A stretch of DNA of 23,965 nucleotides from assembly GCA_009801015.1 (NCBI GenBank), contig VHZZ01000033.1, positions 438,387 through 462,351 on the forward strand. Direction: 5' to 3'. Position numbers and translations under genes: made by a program. The stretch is from Silene noctiflora. Lineage: Eukaryota; Streptophyta; Magnoliopsida; Caryophyllales; Caryophyllaceae. The notes below the pieces were generated by a model. That model saw nothing but the letters and a program-made list of their open reading frames with translations, had not been told where the DNA came from and did not search any database. This document shows positions 11,601-21,260 of this stretch, in pieces (the stretch's first letter is position 1; each line of letters starts with the position of its first letter).

Positions 11601-14600
11601 TATATCAACAAACCTATACCTTAAACGGATCAAAGCCGCAACTACCTCATTAAAACAATTCCATAACAGAATTTTCTTGCTAATTAAACAATCTCCACGA
11701 GATGACATAATACAATCATAATTCACTACCAATATATAGTCCACGAGATGACATGAGAAGGCATACTTGCCCGCAACCCAAAAGGCACCCTTATATCAAC
11801 ATATGACAACTGTTCACTTGGGGGAAGGTTCCTGAATAACCCAAGGGAAGGTTTTGGTTGTTTTCATCATTAGACAAGAATCTAATCAAAATGAAACCGA
11901 CAGAATCAGAGTATCGTGAGCTAATGGATTGCTAATTTCAGCCTTTTTTTATCATCAAAAATTTAATTTCAAACAGTCCTCCTTTCACCTAGTTACTGGA
12001 ATGACGAGAAGTTAAGACACACAAAAACCTATGACATGTATGTGTCAAGACGTGCTACTTCTATGGCTGTGTTTAACGGGCGTCTAACGGGCATCTGAGC
12101 ATGGTATGAGCAAAAATCTGACGCTCAGATTTGTGGAGTATGAAGCTGGTATTGGGTTAAAGGAGGGGTCACTCTTCAAAAGTTTGAGATTGGGTCTTGG
12201 ATTTCCAAGACCCATTTTGAGACTTGTGAATAGTGAAAAGTGTAGTATTTTATTAATAGTAAAATAGGTATTATTTTTTCCTAGTAGTTATTGCGTAAGA
12301 CGGTCTTATATTGTGTGACGGTCTCATTGTGTAAATAAATAACCCATTTATTAGTAATAAATGAACGTCTTTTTTTAAAAAGAGAACCGTCTCACGGTGT
12401 GAAAATTGTGTATTTTTATCAACTTAGATATTTATTTTATCAAATTAGATAGGATAAATATCTACCGTTCTTCCCAATTACTACGCTCATCGTGAACAAT
12501 ATTTTGAAAATCATCGTTGAATTCGTAATCGAGCCCATCATCAACTACTTCAAGCTGACTTGGTTGAACACATTTGGCATCGTTCCACGCATAATTAATT
12601 ACTTTATCTCATTTTTTTTAATAAAAAGTACTTTATCTCGTCTTTCTATTTTTCATGTTTAGTTTTATTTTATGTGTGTGATTCTCCTTCGAGAATCTTG
12701 GAATTTAATTTAAAATAATATTTTATTTTATTTATATATATATGTCGCTTTTAAAAAAAATGTCACAAGGATTATTTAACGTATAATTTATTTAACTGTA
12801 ATTATTCAAATTAAGAAATAAATATAGATATGAAAGAAACAAATAAAAAGTAAAATAAGTTAGGTGGAAATTTGTGGTGAGAAAGTCTCAAATGAGTTTG
12901 GGGATAAAGTGTATTATTTGAGTGAGTATGAGAGTGTCTGAGTCTGAGGAATAAAAAGATAGTGGAAAGCTGAGGTGGCAAAGTCTACGGTCTGAAGATG
13001 AGTCTGGGGATAAACTTAGTCTAAGGATTGAATTTAACTTTGAAAAATTGACAATAAGTACATTCTATACAACACTTGTTACAAAGTTACTACCTCCTAA
13101 AAGTTTCTGAAAGATTACACTACCATTTAAGGGGTCTTAGGACTAAATTTGCTGCCTTTACCGAGTTCTGTCCAAAAAAAATTGATTATATTGCACATTT
13201 TCAAATATTTCTTCCAAATTGCAATTTATACCCATTAAACCCTTGTTCTAAATTGCCCTTCTTCTTCCATTATCTCTCTTCTCTTATTAATATTGAACCA
13301 CACATTCTTCTGCGCAACTCTAATTGGAGTCCAATCAGGCCTGTTACACTATCATTCAAACTACACTCCACCATTCAAGGCACCATGGCCTCTCTGCCTT
13401 CTTACCCATAAACAAATCCAAACAGCCTTCACACCGCCACCACAAACAATCCCTTTATTCTTAACACCCTTTTAGGCTCCAACCCCTCGATTCATCCCAG
13501 ATATCACAACCTCAAGTTGAGAAACCATCGAAGCTCATCTCTAAGAGTTTGAAAATTGAAATGTATTAAAGAGATTAATCGAACAAACAAGAAAGTGTGG
13601 GAGAAGGTATTTAAGTTAAGGGTAAATTGAACAATTCGCATTGTTTTTAAACGGATCTCCGCAATGGTTAGAAAATTTATGCTAAACCCCTTCAAGAGTA
13701 TAGCATTTTCAGATCAATTTTTCCATTTATTTACTAATTTTATGAGCGACAAGGACAGACCTTCAAGTTGCTTAGGTGACACGTCAAACTGCATCCACCA
13801 AGCCATTCCATCCTGTACAGGCAGTTTGAAATTGAGAAGCTTTGCAGCAACAGACAAGGAAGCAGCTGCAATGTAATGAGGTTTGTACTGCAAGCATAAT
13901 GTCGTTCGAAGCCTGCAAGACATTTGAGCATGAGTTAGACGCTTGTTTTTAACACACAAAATAAGATTACATGTAGCATTGGTACTGCGGCACAGCAGAT
14001 TCGCTAAAGTATCTCTTACCATTCATTCAAAAGATTCCAAGCTGCCCTGGCCACATCGTTGTTTGATATCTTGAGTCTTTTCAGGGCATCAACAAGGGGT
14101 TTGAATGGGTGTTGGATACTCATATCAAAGGCCATCGTCACCAGTAGAAGATGCTCTGCGACTAAAATTAGCTCCTTCTGTTTATGGTAAACTTCCTACA
14201 AAAGTAGGAAATGTAACAAGAAAGGATACTCTTCAAAACCAATAGCACGTCTAACAACAGCCACTGAACAAGGATCCCACAATAGATCATATAGGAACAT
14301 ATTAGATACATTGATTGATCAGCATACCCGCTGTCTGATTTTCTCAGAAGCAGAAGGATCCCATTTGTATATTATTTCATATGCCACCATGACAACATCC
14401 CTCAATGGATGTAGATTATCTTCCACTTTGCAAGCAAGAAACATGCACGCAGTTGCAATTGTCTGCATTTGCACACAACTCTCACAAATTAGATATTTTG
14501 CTATATACAGCAATGACGTTTCTAAAATAATTAGCAATCAAATATGCACATACATAGCTTGTACTATGCCACAGTATGCCAGGCATCCAGCAGAAAAAAA

Positions 14601-16505
14601 TACTCCGTAAACGGTAAGTTTTATCTTTTGTTGAGTGTGTAAATGAAAAGATAAAAGAATATTAGGACGAACTTGACGATCTAAAAAGTAAATAAATAAA
14701 TAACAAGCTGGTTTCTGTTAGTCAGAATATAAATGACCCTCCAACCAAACTGTGAAATATTTTTAAAGAACAGTGAGGAAAACAGATTTAACAGCCCTAC
14801 TAAAAACCATTAAAAATGCTCATTTCAAAAACCATGCGTTTAGGGAACAAGGGGTATTGATGTCCAGAAGAAGCAATCAATCTCAAACTTAAACTCACAT
14901 GTCACAAACAGGGCTGAAAAGGGAAAAAAAAGGGTAATATAGATTTAATGTCGAAGAAAATTTCAAATTTTCAACAACGGGAAGTTAGTTGGTTAGATAT
15001 TAGGACACCCTATGCAGGAAGCATAGCATAAACATGTGGTATGGGTACTGTGGTCACAAATATCGGTGTCCGGGTATCGTGGATGTAATGTATCAGACCA
15101 TCAGGCCACAACTACTGTGGGCTGTGGCCATGACATCAAACTTTTATCAACTGCATTAAATATTTTCCATGTTGTGACCTATCTTTCCTTGCTTGACCTC
15201 TTTTTTCACAAAAACATAAGACCATTCGCAAAAGCACATTTTTATAATACTTTTTCAGAACATAGGTGCTAGTAAAGATAAAGTCGTGAACATCTATAAA
15301 ATGGCCTTTAAAAGTTGATAGTTTGAAATATCAGTTGAATCTGAGAAAAATAAACGTAACTCTATGGGGTGAGGGTGTTGTATAGCGTGAAATAGCAAGA
15401 CAAGGGACTGGAATTTTATTACATAATGGAAAATTTTTTATACTATGACAGGAACCACAAAGATTGGCTAAGTCCCAACATAGTATATATATGAAAGAAG
15501 ACATTCAACAAGTCACTGATCAACACATCAAAGTTGTGGGAAGAAACCAATTGATTAATTACGATTCTTATGAAACATTTGTTTCCATAGCTAAATAAAG
15601 GAACACAAGAACTTCATTTAAGAATTTATCGGGTATTCAAAATCCACGTGTCCAAAAAGTAATAAATTAATGTTAGCATATTTAGAAATGGTAAGACAGC
15701 AATATGAAATAGGAATACGGTGGAAAATATCAAGGTAGTTGTCCACACAGATAAGTCAAGGTCATAAAAAATGTGAAAACTTGTGAAACATTTGCTTGAA
15801 TTTTAGTATTTTATAATGAACAAAATTAAGAAGCTTAAAAGGCTATTTCATGGGGATAGAGGTATCCCCTTTTTTTTTTCCAGAGGACATAATTAAAGTG
15901 TTAATTACAAAAGCAGGTTGAACCAGGGTAACTCCATTTACCTGCCAATCATTCTTGGCAAGAGATTGACGCATATAAAATCGATGGCAGAACATCATTG
16001 CAGTTGCTGCTGTAACTGGACTCCTGAAATATATCAGATAACACTTCGCTAAGAAGACGATACCAAGAAAACCAAGACCCCACATGCCACACACAATGAC
16101 GCAAGCAATATGACCATATAAGCAAACAATCAGAGATGGCAAGCCACATGTCTACCTTATAAGAATGATTAGATACTATATGAAGAGACTAATCAGTAGC
16201 AAGTGTACCAAAAGCTATCAGTTCCCCTTAAAATTGAAACTGAACAAGTATATTATTTCAAAAATTACATTTGAAAGGATGATAAATACTTACACTCGAA
16301 GTTTCATGCCAAGGTCTTTAAGAAATGAGCAGAATGATTTCCGTATCAGGGATTCACTAGCACGGTCAATACCATCCTTCCTAGATGGCGAATGATTGTC
16401 TATCTCATCTTTGGTAAAGTACCAACTTCGTGTGGCCGGTTGAAGACCAATTGTACAGAGTTCATCAGCAAGTTCTTTGTGAAGCGAAGAATGATCAACA
16501 GGCAT
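5642..16505 (-). CDS. Cyclin T (P-TEFb-type cyclin), six coding exons, 481 aa
   Basis: Predicted regulatory cyclin of CDK9/CDKC-type kinases, which phosphorylate RNA polymerase II during elongation in the nucleus. Exons in reading order: 16505-16294, 16023-15942, 14462-14328, 14195-14020, 13912-13761 and 6330-5642. All introns are GT-AG, phases agree, and the total is 1,446 nt. The first cyclin fold covers about residues 27-143, with plant cyclin T landmarks [35 protein letters not shown] and [13 protein letters not shown]. The second fold (about 144-265) includes [16 protein letters not shown] and [15 protein letters not shown]. The tail holds a 47-residue tandem duplication (about 275-321 and 322-368), a charged helix-prone stretch (about 420-470) and a nuclear-localisation-like SKKRKV near the C-terminus. 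An in-frame TGA just upstream supports the ATG. The tail has few family landmarks, so homology rests on the cyclin folds. The last intron is 7,430 bp and holds a satellite array. Confidence 0.92.
7196..7244 (+). repeat. Left ~49-bp flanking direct repeat of array 2
   Basis: Begins GAAGTCCTACGG and ends CTTGATAAAAGAA. It recurs at 11361-11414, on the far side of the satellite insert, with a 5-bp length difference. A small secondary duplication of CTTGATAAAAGAAAGAA follows at 7250-7266 and merges into the satellite word AGAAAGAAACATGACC. Confidence 0.9.
7262..11055. repeat. Satellite-like tandem array 2 within the cyclin T intron
   Basis: Same ~312-bp family and orientation as array 1. The anchor GGCTGAAATTGAA recurs near 7293, 7704, 8016, 8309, 8621, 8917, 9228, 9541, 9879, 10154, 10395, 10715 and 11022. 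Modal spacing is 311-313 bp; outliers of about 410, 340, 275 and 241 bp reflect partial-unit duplications and deletions. Sub-types from their diagnostic region run roughly C-A-C-B-C-B-A-B-C(deleted)-C-A-B. A 110-bp partial tandem copy lies at about 7407-7626, and a repeated TTAAAAATGGATTAATACTTG at about 9654-9695. The array ends abruptly at 11055 inside a unit and abuts a copy of the 166-bp repeat. Long minus-strand frames, up to 285 codons, are by-products of a period divisible by three. Confidence 0.93.
11056..11312 (+). repeat. Single-copy relative of the 166-bp repeat
   Basis: Matches the 4125-4697 repeat from TAGGGAGTACCATGAGCG through CGACAATCATGAATGC, GTGCCAACTCTCTCC and GGTACATGATGTTTTT. 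It then matches the unique right flank (GTGGGAGACGACATTTGGTT, TGTTCCCTAAT, CAACTTTAGCT). It joins the satellite array with no intervening sequence, so the insert is a composite of two repeat families. Confidence 0.85.
11361..11414 (+). repeat. Right ~54-bp flanking direct repeat of array 2
   Basis: Begins GAAGTCCTACGG and ends CTTGATAAAAGAAG, matching 7196-7244 apart from a 5-bp length difference near its middle. Together the two copies bracket 4.1 kb of repeat DNA within the intron. Confidence 0.9.
12191..12214. repeat. Short perfect hairpin (11-bp stem)
   Basis: TGGGTCTTGGA pairs with TCCAAGACCCA across a 2-base loop. It lies in the cyclin T intron about 75 bp from the next MITE-like element. 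It has no T-run next to it and no known function that I can assign. Confidence 0.5.
12291..12412. mobile_element. MITE-like element, GTAAGACGGTCT type
   Basis: The left end contains TTGCGTAAGACGGTCTTA and then GTGTGACGGTCTCAT. The right end in reverse complement contains ACACCGTGAGACGGTTCTC. The ends are therefore imperfect inverted repeats with GACGGTCT cores, around an AT-rich centre. It resembles the element at 2515-2639. The boundaries are approximate. Confidence 0.55.
13385..13552 (+). pseudogene. Gene-start-like fragment with one in-frame stop
   Basis: CACCATGGCC matches a strong plant start context and follows a CT-rich, 5'-UTR-like stretch (about 13255-13290). The frame reads MASLPSYP, then a TAA at 13409-13411. 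It then continues open for another 46 codons, rich in Ser, Thr, Asn and basic residues, to a TGA at 13550-13552. Composition resembles an organellar transit peptide. It lies antisense within the last cyclin T intron. I infer a captured or decayed 5' gene fragment; chance is possible, and I cannot name the parent gene. Confidence 0.35.
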
Positions 16506-17664
16506 ACCTGGCGTGTTAAGCTTCTCCCTTCACAAAAGCTTATGGAAGTTACCTTAGAATCTAGCTTCACTGCTCAAATGTTCGACGTTTCTCTTTTTTA
16601 TCTGCACAGAACATCACAGGGCAGCGCCAAAAAAATTATAAAACATGCAATTCTCCAGCATATAGAATCTTAAATTCAAGCATAACCCAGCTGGAACAAC
16701 TAACTCAACATGATATTTTTCTATTAAATGAAAACAATATGCGAGGTTTTGCAAATTTGGGGAGGGGGAACCATAGGTATATGTATATTACATATTAGAC
16801 AAGAATTTTCAGCAGTAGGAATCTATTATTGCCAAGGGTATTTCATGGCCGACGTTGACATCAAACCGACAGCAGGATTATCTCGCCCTTACAAAATCAT
16901 CTACTCTACGAGAGCATAGCTACTGTGAAATTTGGAGTCAAGTATCGTATTTTATGATGCTTATTCTACACGTCAATGGTTCTATTTCCACTACAAGAAC
17001 ATAGCTACTGTCAAAAGACATACAACGGTGTTTCGATACTTTTTATGGCATGCAACGGTCTGAATTTGTAAAGGAGCAACAAGTGTTTTACAATAAACAA
17101 GGGGGAGGAGTTCCAAACTCGGAATTATAATATCCAGAGTACCTCCATCTTAACCGCTAACCTAACACAACTTCCACCGGATTCACTCGGTTACCCTATG
17201 AATAGCTAATCATTAAGAGCAAATTTTATCATGCCGCTTACCATTTACCAAAAACACATATAATACACATTCTATAAGAGCGAATCGTGAATTGGTAAGT
17301 GCTTATTCATAGCAAATCGGGTAATCACGGAAAGCAACACATGGTCTTAATTACATCTTCAATTTCGATAATTAACATTTAATTACACAAAACAAGGAAA
17401 AATTCCTCAATCATACTAAAATTGACCTAATTTTCTCTCAAACTTTCAAATACATCTAATTAATTTCGATTATAAAACCCATACAACGGTCTTATTTAAG
17501 CTGAAAAATTGCATAAAAATAAGAAATTCAAACATGAATTATTAGGGCAACAAATTATCATTTTTTCATGAAACCCTAATTACACAATTACAACAAAAAC
17601 CCACCAAAAAAAAAAATAAAAAAAATCAGCGTTGACCCATGTAGATTAACACTGATTTAGTTAC
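16506..17664 (-). other. Probable leader intron and 5' leader of cyclin T
   Basis: Gene-free sequence between the cyclin T ATG and a candidate non-coding first exon. Possible acceptors on the minus strand are CACGCCAG|GTATG, two bases before the start codon, and TTCTGTGCAG near 16607; I cannot choose between them. Small frames in this stretch lack family signals. Confidence 0.45.
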
Positions 17665-17760
17665 CTGGAAGTCTGGAACACTGATAATTGATGATTAGGG
17701 TTACAGAAAAATTAGGGAAGATTGAATTTTCTTTAATTTTTTTGGGGATTTTTGGTAATT
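17665..17760 (-). promoter_or_regulatory. Candidate non-coding first exon of cyclin T
   Basis: A donor-like TTCCAG|GTAACT sits at 17665/17664 on the minus strand, and a second CCAG|GTAATT about 100 bp upstream. The stretch is rich in the pyrimidine and AACCCTAAT words common around plant transcription starts. Telobox-like AAACCCTAA words occur at about 17573 (plus strand) and, in reverse, near 17694. The transcription start is not determined. Confidence 0.35.
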
Positions 17761-18055
17761 ACCTGGAAAAAGGGAGGGATAAATTTGAATAATATGCGGA
17801 TATATTTGAATATTTATTTATTATGCGTGTATGGTCGGTGTAAATGTGTGGGTATTTGGGAGCTTGCTTTCAACATGCTTTTCTCGTTTTGACTACTTTA
17901 GGATTTTGGGGACAATTTACAAGATATTTTCTCCGATTCATCTGATTCTGTATTTCGATTAGGTCTTTTTGATCCCGGAATTGACCGATAATGGATTTGA
18001 TATAACCCGACTCATCTGCCTAAATTGAAACCAACTTGATCTAGATTGTACAAGA

Positions 18056-18247
18056 CTAAAATGATGAACTAGTAACAATATGAGAAGTAGAGACACCTAA
18101 AACATCCTCACGGAGGATAGAGCGTAATTCAGCTGGAGGAGCGGAGAGAATAATAGTAGAAGATGTTGATGTGAGCCCTTGATTGACGAGCCACTCGGCA
18201 TTCCGATTAGCTTCTCTGTAAGAATGATACTCACCAATAACACACAT
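18056..18247 (-). pseudogene. RNase H-like relic (retroelement or plant RVT_3 type)
   Basis: A 63-codon minus-strand frame contains YREANRNAEWLVN, resembling the end of plant RNase H-like domains (typically YREANRxADWLAN). Further along it has PPAELRSILREDVLGVST, which resembles the tail that follows in those proteins. The catalytic Asp/Glu residues, which lie upstream in such proteins, are absent, so this is only a C-terminal fragment. It lies between the divergent cyclin T and BORCS8-like genes. A non-LTR retrotransposon or a domesticated RNase H-like gene could be the source. It is unlikely to be functional. Confidence 0.65.
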
Positions 18248-18462
18248 GGTGGTCTAGCTTAGTTGGTTTAAAAAAGAACAACCGAAAAATATTAAATTAA
18301 ATTTTTTTTAAGAGTAGTATGACTAGGAAATAGGGATTAGGGATTATGTCTTGTTGAATCAGAGTTGTCACCCAATACAAGTGTGACTAATAAAATAAAA
18401 TCGATATAATATACAAGTTGTATAATAGCAAGAATTCTGGTTGTGTTATTCGATGCACACTT

Positions 18463-18612
18463 AAGCCTTGTTTTTTTGGACTTTAATTTTACTGCTTACG
18501 GAGTATAAGTTAGTTCAATTCAGTTCGGTCAATTTAATTTAATTTATTTTTTTATTACTTATAAATTTAGTTCAGCTCAACTCGTTTCAATTCAAAAGAA
18601 CAGACCAAAATA
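18463..18612. mobile_element. Possible degenerate MITE
   Basis: The left end AAGCCTTGTTTTTTTGGACT is loosely matched by the reverse complement of the right end, GGTCTGTTCTTTTGAATTG. The interior is AT-rich with repeated TTCAATTCA-like words. This layout is common in plant MITEs, but the match is imperfect and I see no clear target duplication. Confidence 0.35.
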
Positions 18613-18719
18613 AACCGTCAACTGCTACAAGTTTTCTAATTAAAAAACCCGACTTGAAACCTAACCGATTCCGGCGGGTTATATTGCTAAGTCCACTCTT
18701 TGATCAAATTACTTCCCAC

Positions 18720-18859
18720 CAAATTCTAAAATTCGCCTTTCATCCGATCAATTGTACTATTATGAGTATTATCCTTAGCTAATGTTGAGTCAAAAACTTT
18801 CTCTTGATTTCTTCAAGCAACCCACATAATTTCTCTACACAAAGAATTGAAATTCTCAG
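18720..18859 (+). promoter_or_regulatory. Probable non-coding first exon of the BORCS8-like gene
   Basis: Pyrimidine-rich leader-like sequence ends at the donor AATTCTCAG|GTATTA (18859/18860). Both ATGs in it open only short upstream frames, ending at TAA within a few codons or about 16 codons. The main start codon therefore lies in the next exon. The start of transcription is approximate. Confidence 0.45.
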
Positions 18860-19149
18860 GTATTATTTTCAAAATCACAATATTGATACTTCGTATTATT
18901 GATTCCCTTATTTTGCAATGTATGTTTTTGATTATAATGTTTGTAATATTTTTGTTTGTTCTTCTGTTAATTCAATTAATTGAATTGATTATGATTATTA
19001 GGGTTTGATTAATAATGGGTTTGTTCTTTTGAATGTGTTTAGTGATGAAAGTTGGTGACTTTTTTTGTTTTTGTTGTGATTTATGGATGAGTGTTCATGT
19101 TAAAGTTTTAAATTTTTTTTTTTTTTTTTTTTTAGATTGACTGACAATT

Positions 19150-19405
19150 AGCCAATTTAGGGAAGTTCATAGTTACCTTCTGCACAATCAAACCTCAATA
19201 TACCGTCTAATTTTCGAGAAATCCGAATTTTTTTAGAGGGGATAATGTTTTCTATGAATGCCGGTATGTTTAGGTAGTTTGCCAATCTACAGAGATTTAT
19301 AGCTATACAGTTTGCACAATCAAGGCTAAATACCTCCTAATTTTCGAGAAATTGGGAATTTTTGAGAGGAGGTATTGTTTCTATGAATGCCCCTATGCCA
19401 GTATG
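19150..19405. repeat. Imperfect tandem duplication, ~130 bp x 2
   Basis: The word CTAATTTTCGAGAAAT occurs with a 130-bp offset (ttttcgagaa at 19211 and 19341). It is preceded in both copies by TGCACAATCAA and followed by TTTCTATGAATGCC. The two copies are clearly diverged. Confidence 0.75.
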
Positions 19406-19525
19406 TTAGCCTGTTAGGTAGTAATTTGTGTATGTTGCTCAGTTAGCCCCATTTGACTTCTTTTGTAGGGAGAAAGAAGTCAGATAAGGGTAAATGAGTG
19501 AGACGGAAGAAGTAATATTTCTAAG

Positions 19526-19824
19526 TGATAGATGAACCATCTCAACCAAAACCTTAAGGTGATGGTTGAGGCCCAACTATTATAAATATTCCTATTACGC
19601 TCCCTCACTCAAATGCCCATTGGGCTTGAAGAGTGGTTAGTGCACAGACTCCCCGTACCATGTGCCGAGGTTCCACTTCGTGAGTTTTTGAGGAGTTTTG
19701 AGGTTGTCAGGATTCGAACCCGTGACCTTCGGTCACACTGGCTCTGATACCATGATAGATGAACCATCTCAACCAAAACCTTAAGATGATGGTTGAGGCC
19801 CAACTATTATAAATATTCCTATTA
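19526..19824 (-). mobile_element. TRIM retrotransposon, 299 bp, near-intact
   Basis: Two 72-bp direct terminal repeats (19526-19597 and 19753-19824) differ at one base. They enclose 155 bp and are flanked by the 5-bp target duplication CTAAG (19521-19525 and 19825-19829). Read on the minus strand, the 5' repeat ends in TATCA and is followed at once by TGGTATCAGAGCCA (19752-19739). That is complementary to the 3' end of initiator tRNA-Met, a standard primer-binding site. A purine-rich tract (GAGTGAGGGAGCG) lies directly before the 3' repeat. There is no coding capacity, so it depended on another retrotransposon. Near-identical repeats suggest a fairly recent insertion. It lies antisense in the leader intron of the BORCS8-like gene. 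Confidence 0.93.
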
Positions 19825-20579
19825 CTAAGGTTTTGAGAGTGGATTGTGTAATTACCCTTTGATGCGGAGGATGATGATCCTTTTGTTTTTCGTAATAAAG
19901 CTTAATGATGTGATTGTGAAGATTAATGGCATGCTAAGGAACAGATCTCAAACTCGCTTGCCCATCAATAGCAAATGAGTCTGCACTGTCCTCAGGAAAT
20001 ATAACATTGTGGTTCTGTGCGACCGTGCAGATGACTCTAAAGAGAATGTGATTACACAAGCCTGTAGCAAGTTGTAAATGTAATGGCCTGAATAAATTAT
20101 GTCCTTGTTCCGAAATCTTGCTGTTGCATTATTTGTATCTGATATCTTGCGATTTCAATAATGGAATATGTGGATAGTTACTATTTGAGACGATACTTAC
20201 ATTTGTAGATATGCTAGTTAGACATTCAATGTTCAAAATTTGAAAGCAGTCTTTCTCTCCTTGTTCGGAAAGATGGAATAGTCTCTCTAGCTCCAGACTG
20301 TCATTATTTCAAGATGGAATATATGAGATATGTGAAAATTAGAGAACTTTGTTATTGTGCTCAGCTGTGAAAATGAAAGATGTAATATTTAGGCGATAGT
20401 TTCTGATATCTATATATGCAAGCAATCTTAGAAAATAATACATCCTGATATTTCTGTCAAGGTTATTCCAGAAAGATCAGACATTCGATGTTCAGAAAAT
20501 TGCAAAGATGTCATCTTTTAGAAAGATGATCCAAGTGGGTATACGACTAACTTTTTGACATTTTACACAATTGTAGTAG

Positions 20580-21260
20580 ATGTGTGAGTTCTCTGTTGCT
20601 GACGGATTTTTCGAGATTAATGAGAATTTGGGAGACATGATTAAGTACATTGCCAACGAACCATCAGTAGGACTGTACTATATCCAACAGCATGCTCAGA
20701 ATGCTGTGCCCAATGTTGTCAAGCTCAACAAGAATCTCGTGGACAAGTCAAATGAAGTGAGTTTCCACACCGAAGATTTGGAAGATTCTATAGCTATGTC
20801 GAGGACGATGAAAGAATGTGGGTTCCCCATTATTGATGAAATGATTCGAGATATAAAGACATCCGTAACCCTAGTATCATCTAAACCATCCGTAAGAGGT
20901 GTGGTTTCACAGACAACTTCGAGCTATCAAATTGGTGAATCCAGCTCCTGGGGGGCGGAAATTGTGAATCCAGGAAGTTATTTCTCGAGTGTCTTCAAAT
21001 CGGCCAAAGAAAAAGCAGTTAACTTTACGTGGTCACAACAAGATCCTGAACCGCAAGTACTGCCTTCAGTTCAGGCAGATGAACGACCGTTATCTAGCCA
21101 GGTTGAAAATGAGATACTTGAAGAATGCAATATATCAGCAGATAATAATACCCAACAGTTAGTGTCTGAAGAGAGTGATTTCGACGAATTCAGGGACGAA
21201 AGGAACACCCTGCTAGAAGAGTGGCTTACAAGTCCTGGTAGTGTTAAGTCAGTTACATGA
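20580..21260 (+). CDS. BORCS8/MEF2BNB-family protein, 226 aa
   Basis: Predicted plant relative of BORC subunit 8. In animals BORC is a multi-subunit complex on lysosomes that promotes Arl8-kinesin coupling; in plants a role on vacuolar or endosomal membranes is an inference. The conserved core is near the N-terminus: IKYIANEPSVGLYYIQQH at about residues 21-38, matching the animal ANEPSVALY-QEH signature. It is followed by NAVPNVVKL and HTEDLEDSIAM, a helix-rich segment to about residue 95. The rest is low-complexity and acidic, ending in FRDERNTLLEEWL. Animal BORCS8 is only about 120 residues, so the C-terminal half is a plant extension. A TAG sits directly upstream in frame and the first exon cannot encode an extension, so ATG 20580 is the start. 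There is no signal peptide or membrane segment. Confidence 0.82.
   Translation: MCEFSVADGFFEINENLGDMIKYIANEPSVGLYYIQQHAQNAVPNVVKLNKNLVDKSNEVSFHTEDLEDSIAMSRTMKECGFPIIDEMIRDIKTSVTLVSSKPSVRGVVSQTTSSYQIGESSSWGAEIVNPGSYFSSVFKSAKEKAVNFTWSQQDPEPQVLPSVQADERPLSSQVENEILEECNISADNNTQQLVSEESDFDEFRDERNTLLEEWLTSPGSVKSVT

Larger units (their letters stand above)
6331..13760 (-). other. Giant last intron of cyclin T (7,430 bp)
   Basis: On the minus strand the donor is GAAG|GTCTGT at 13761/13760 and the acceptor is TTTCTCTCAG|AGGTT at 6331/6330. The split codon restores Glu in QLEEVTQQML, the expected cyclin T order, so both exons belong to one gene. The other coding introns are 270, 1,479, 132 and 107 bp. 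The excess is mostly the satellite insert (7262-11055) and its flank; a MITE-like element and a gene-like fragment add more. The segments 6331-7195, 11415-12190 and 12413-13075 show nothing else I can name. Confidence 0.88.
18860..20579 (+). other. Leader intron of the BORCS8-like gene (~1.72 kb)
   Basis: The donor is at 18860. The acceptor is TTGTAGTAG directly before the ATG, a tandem TAG-TAG that allows an intron end at 20576 or 20579. The intron contains a long T run (19109-19132), an imperfect tandem duplication and a complete TRIM element. From 19830 to 20560 I see nothing else distinctive. No protein-level signal was found in it. Confidence 0.5.

Noticed and set aside
14311..14610. A 99-codon plus-strand frame
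   Set aside because: It is antisense to cyclin T exon 3 (14462-14328) and runs into intron sequence; no family signal.
17175..17335. Possible MITE with CTATGAATA-containing inverted ends
   Set aside because: The two halves share only short words (CTATGAATA, GCTCTTA) with many gaps; no clear terminal repeat or target duplication, so I left it out of the annotation.
19109..19132. Long T run as a transcription terminator or retroposon tail
   Set aside because: It lies within an intron with no recognisable element body next to it; a simple homopolymer is the easiest explanation.
20210..20545. Possible duplicated segment around GACATTCAATGTTCA and GACATTCGATGTTCA
   Set aside because: Similarity covers about 20 bp and some AAAGATG words only, too little to claim a repeat unit.
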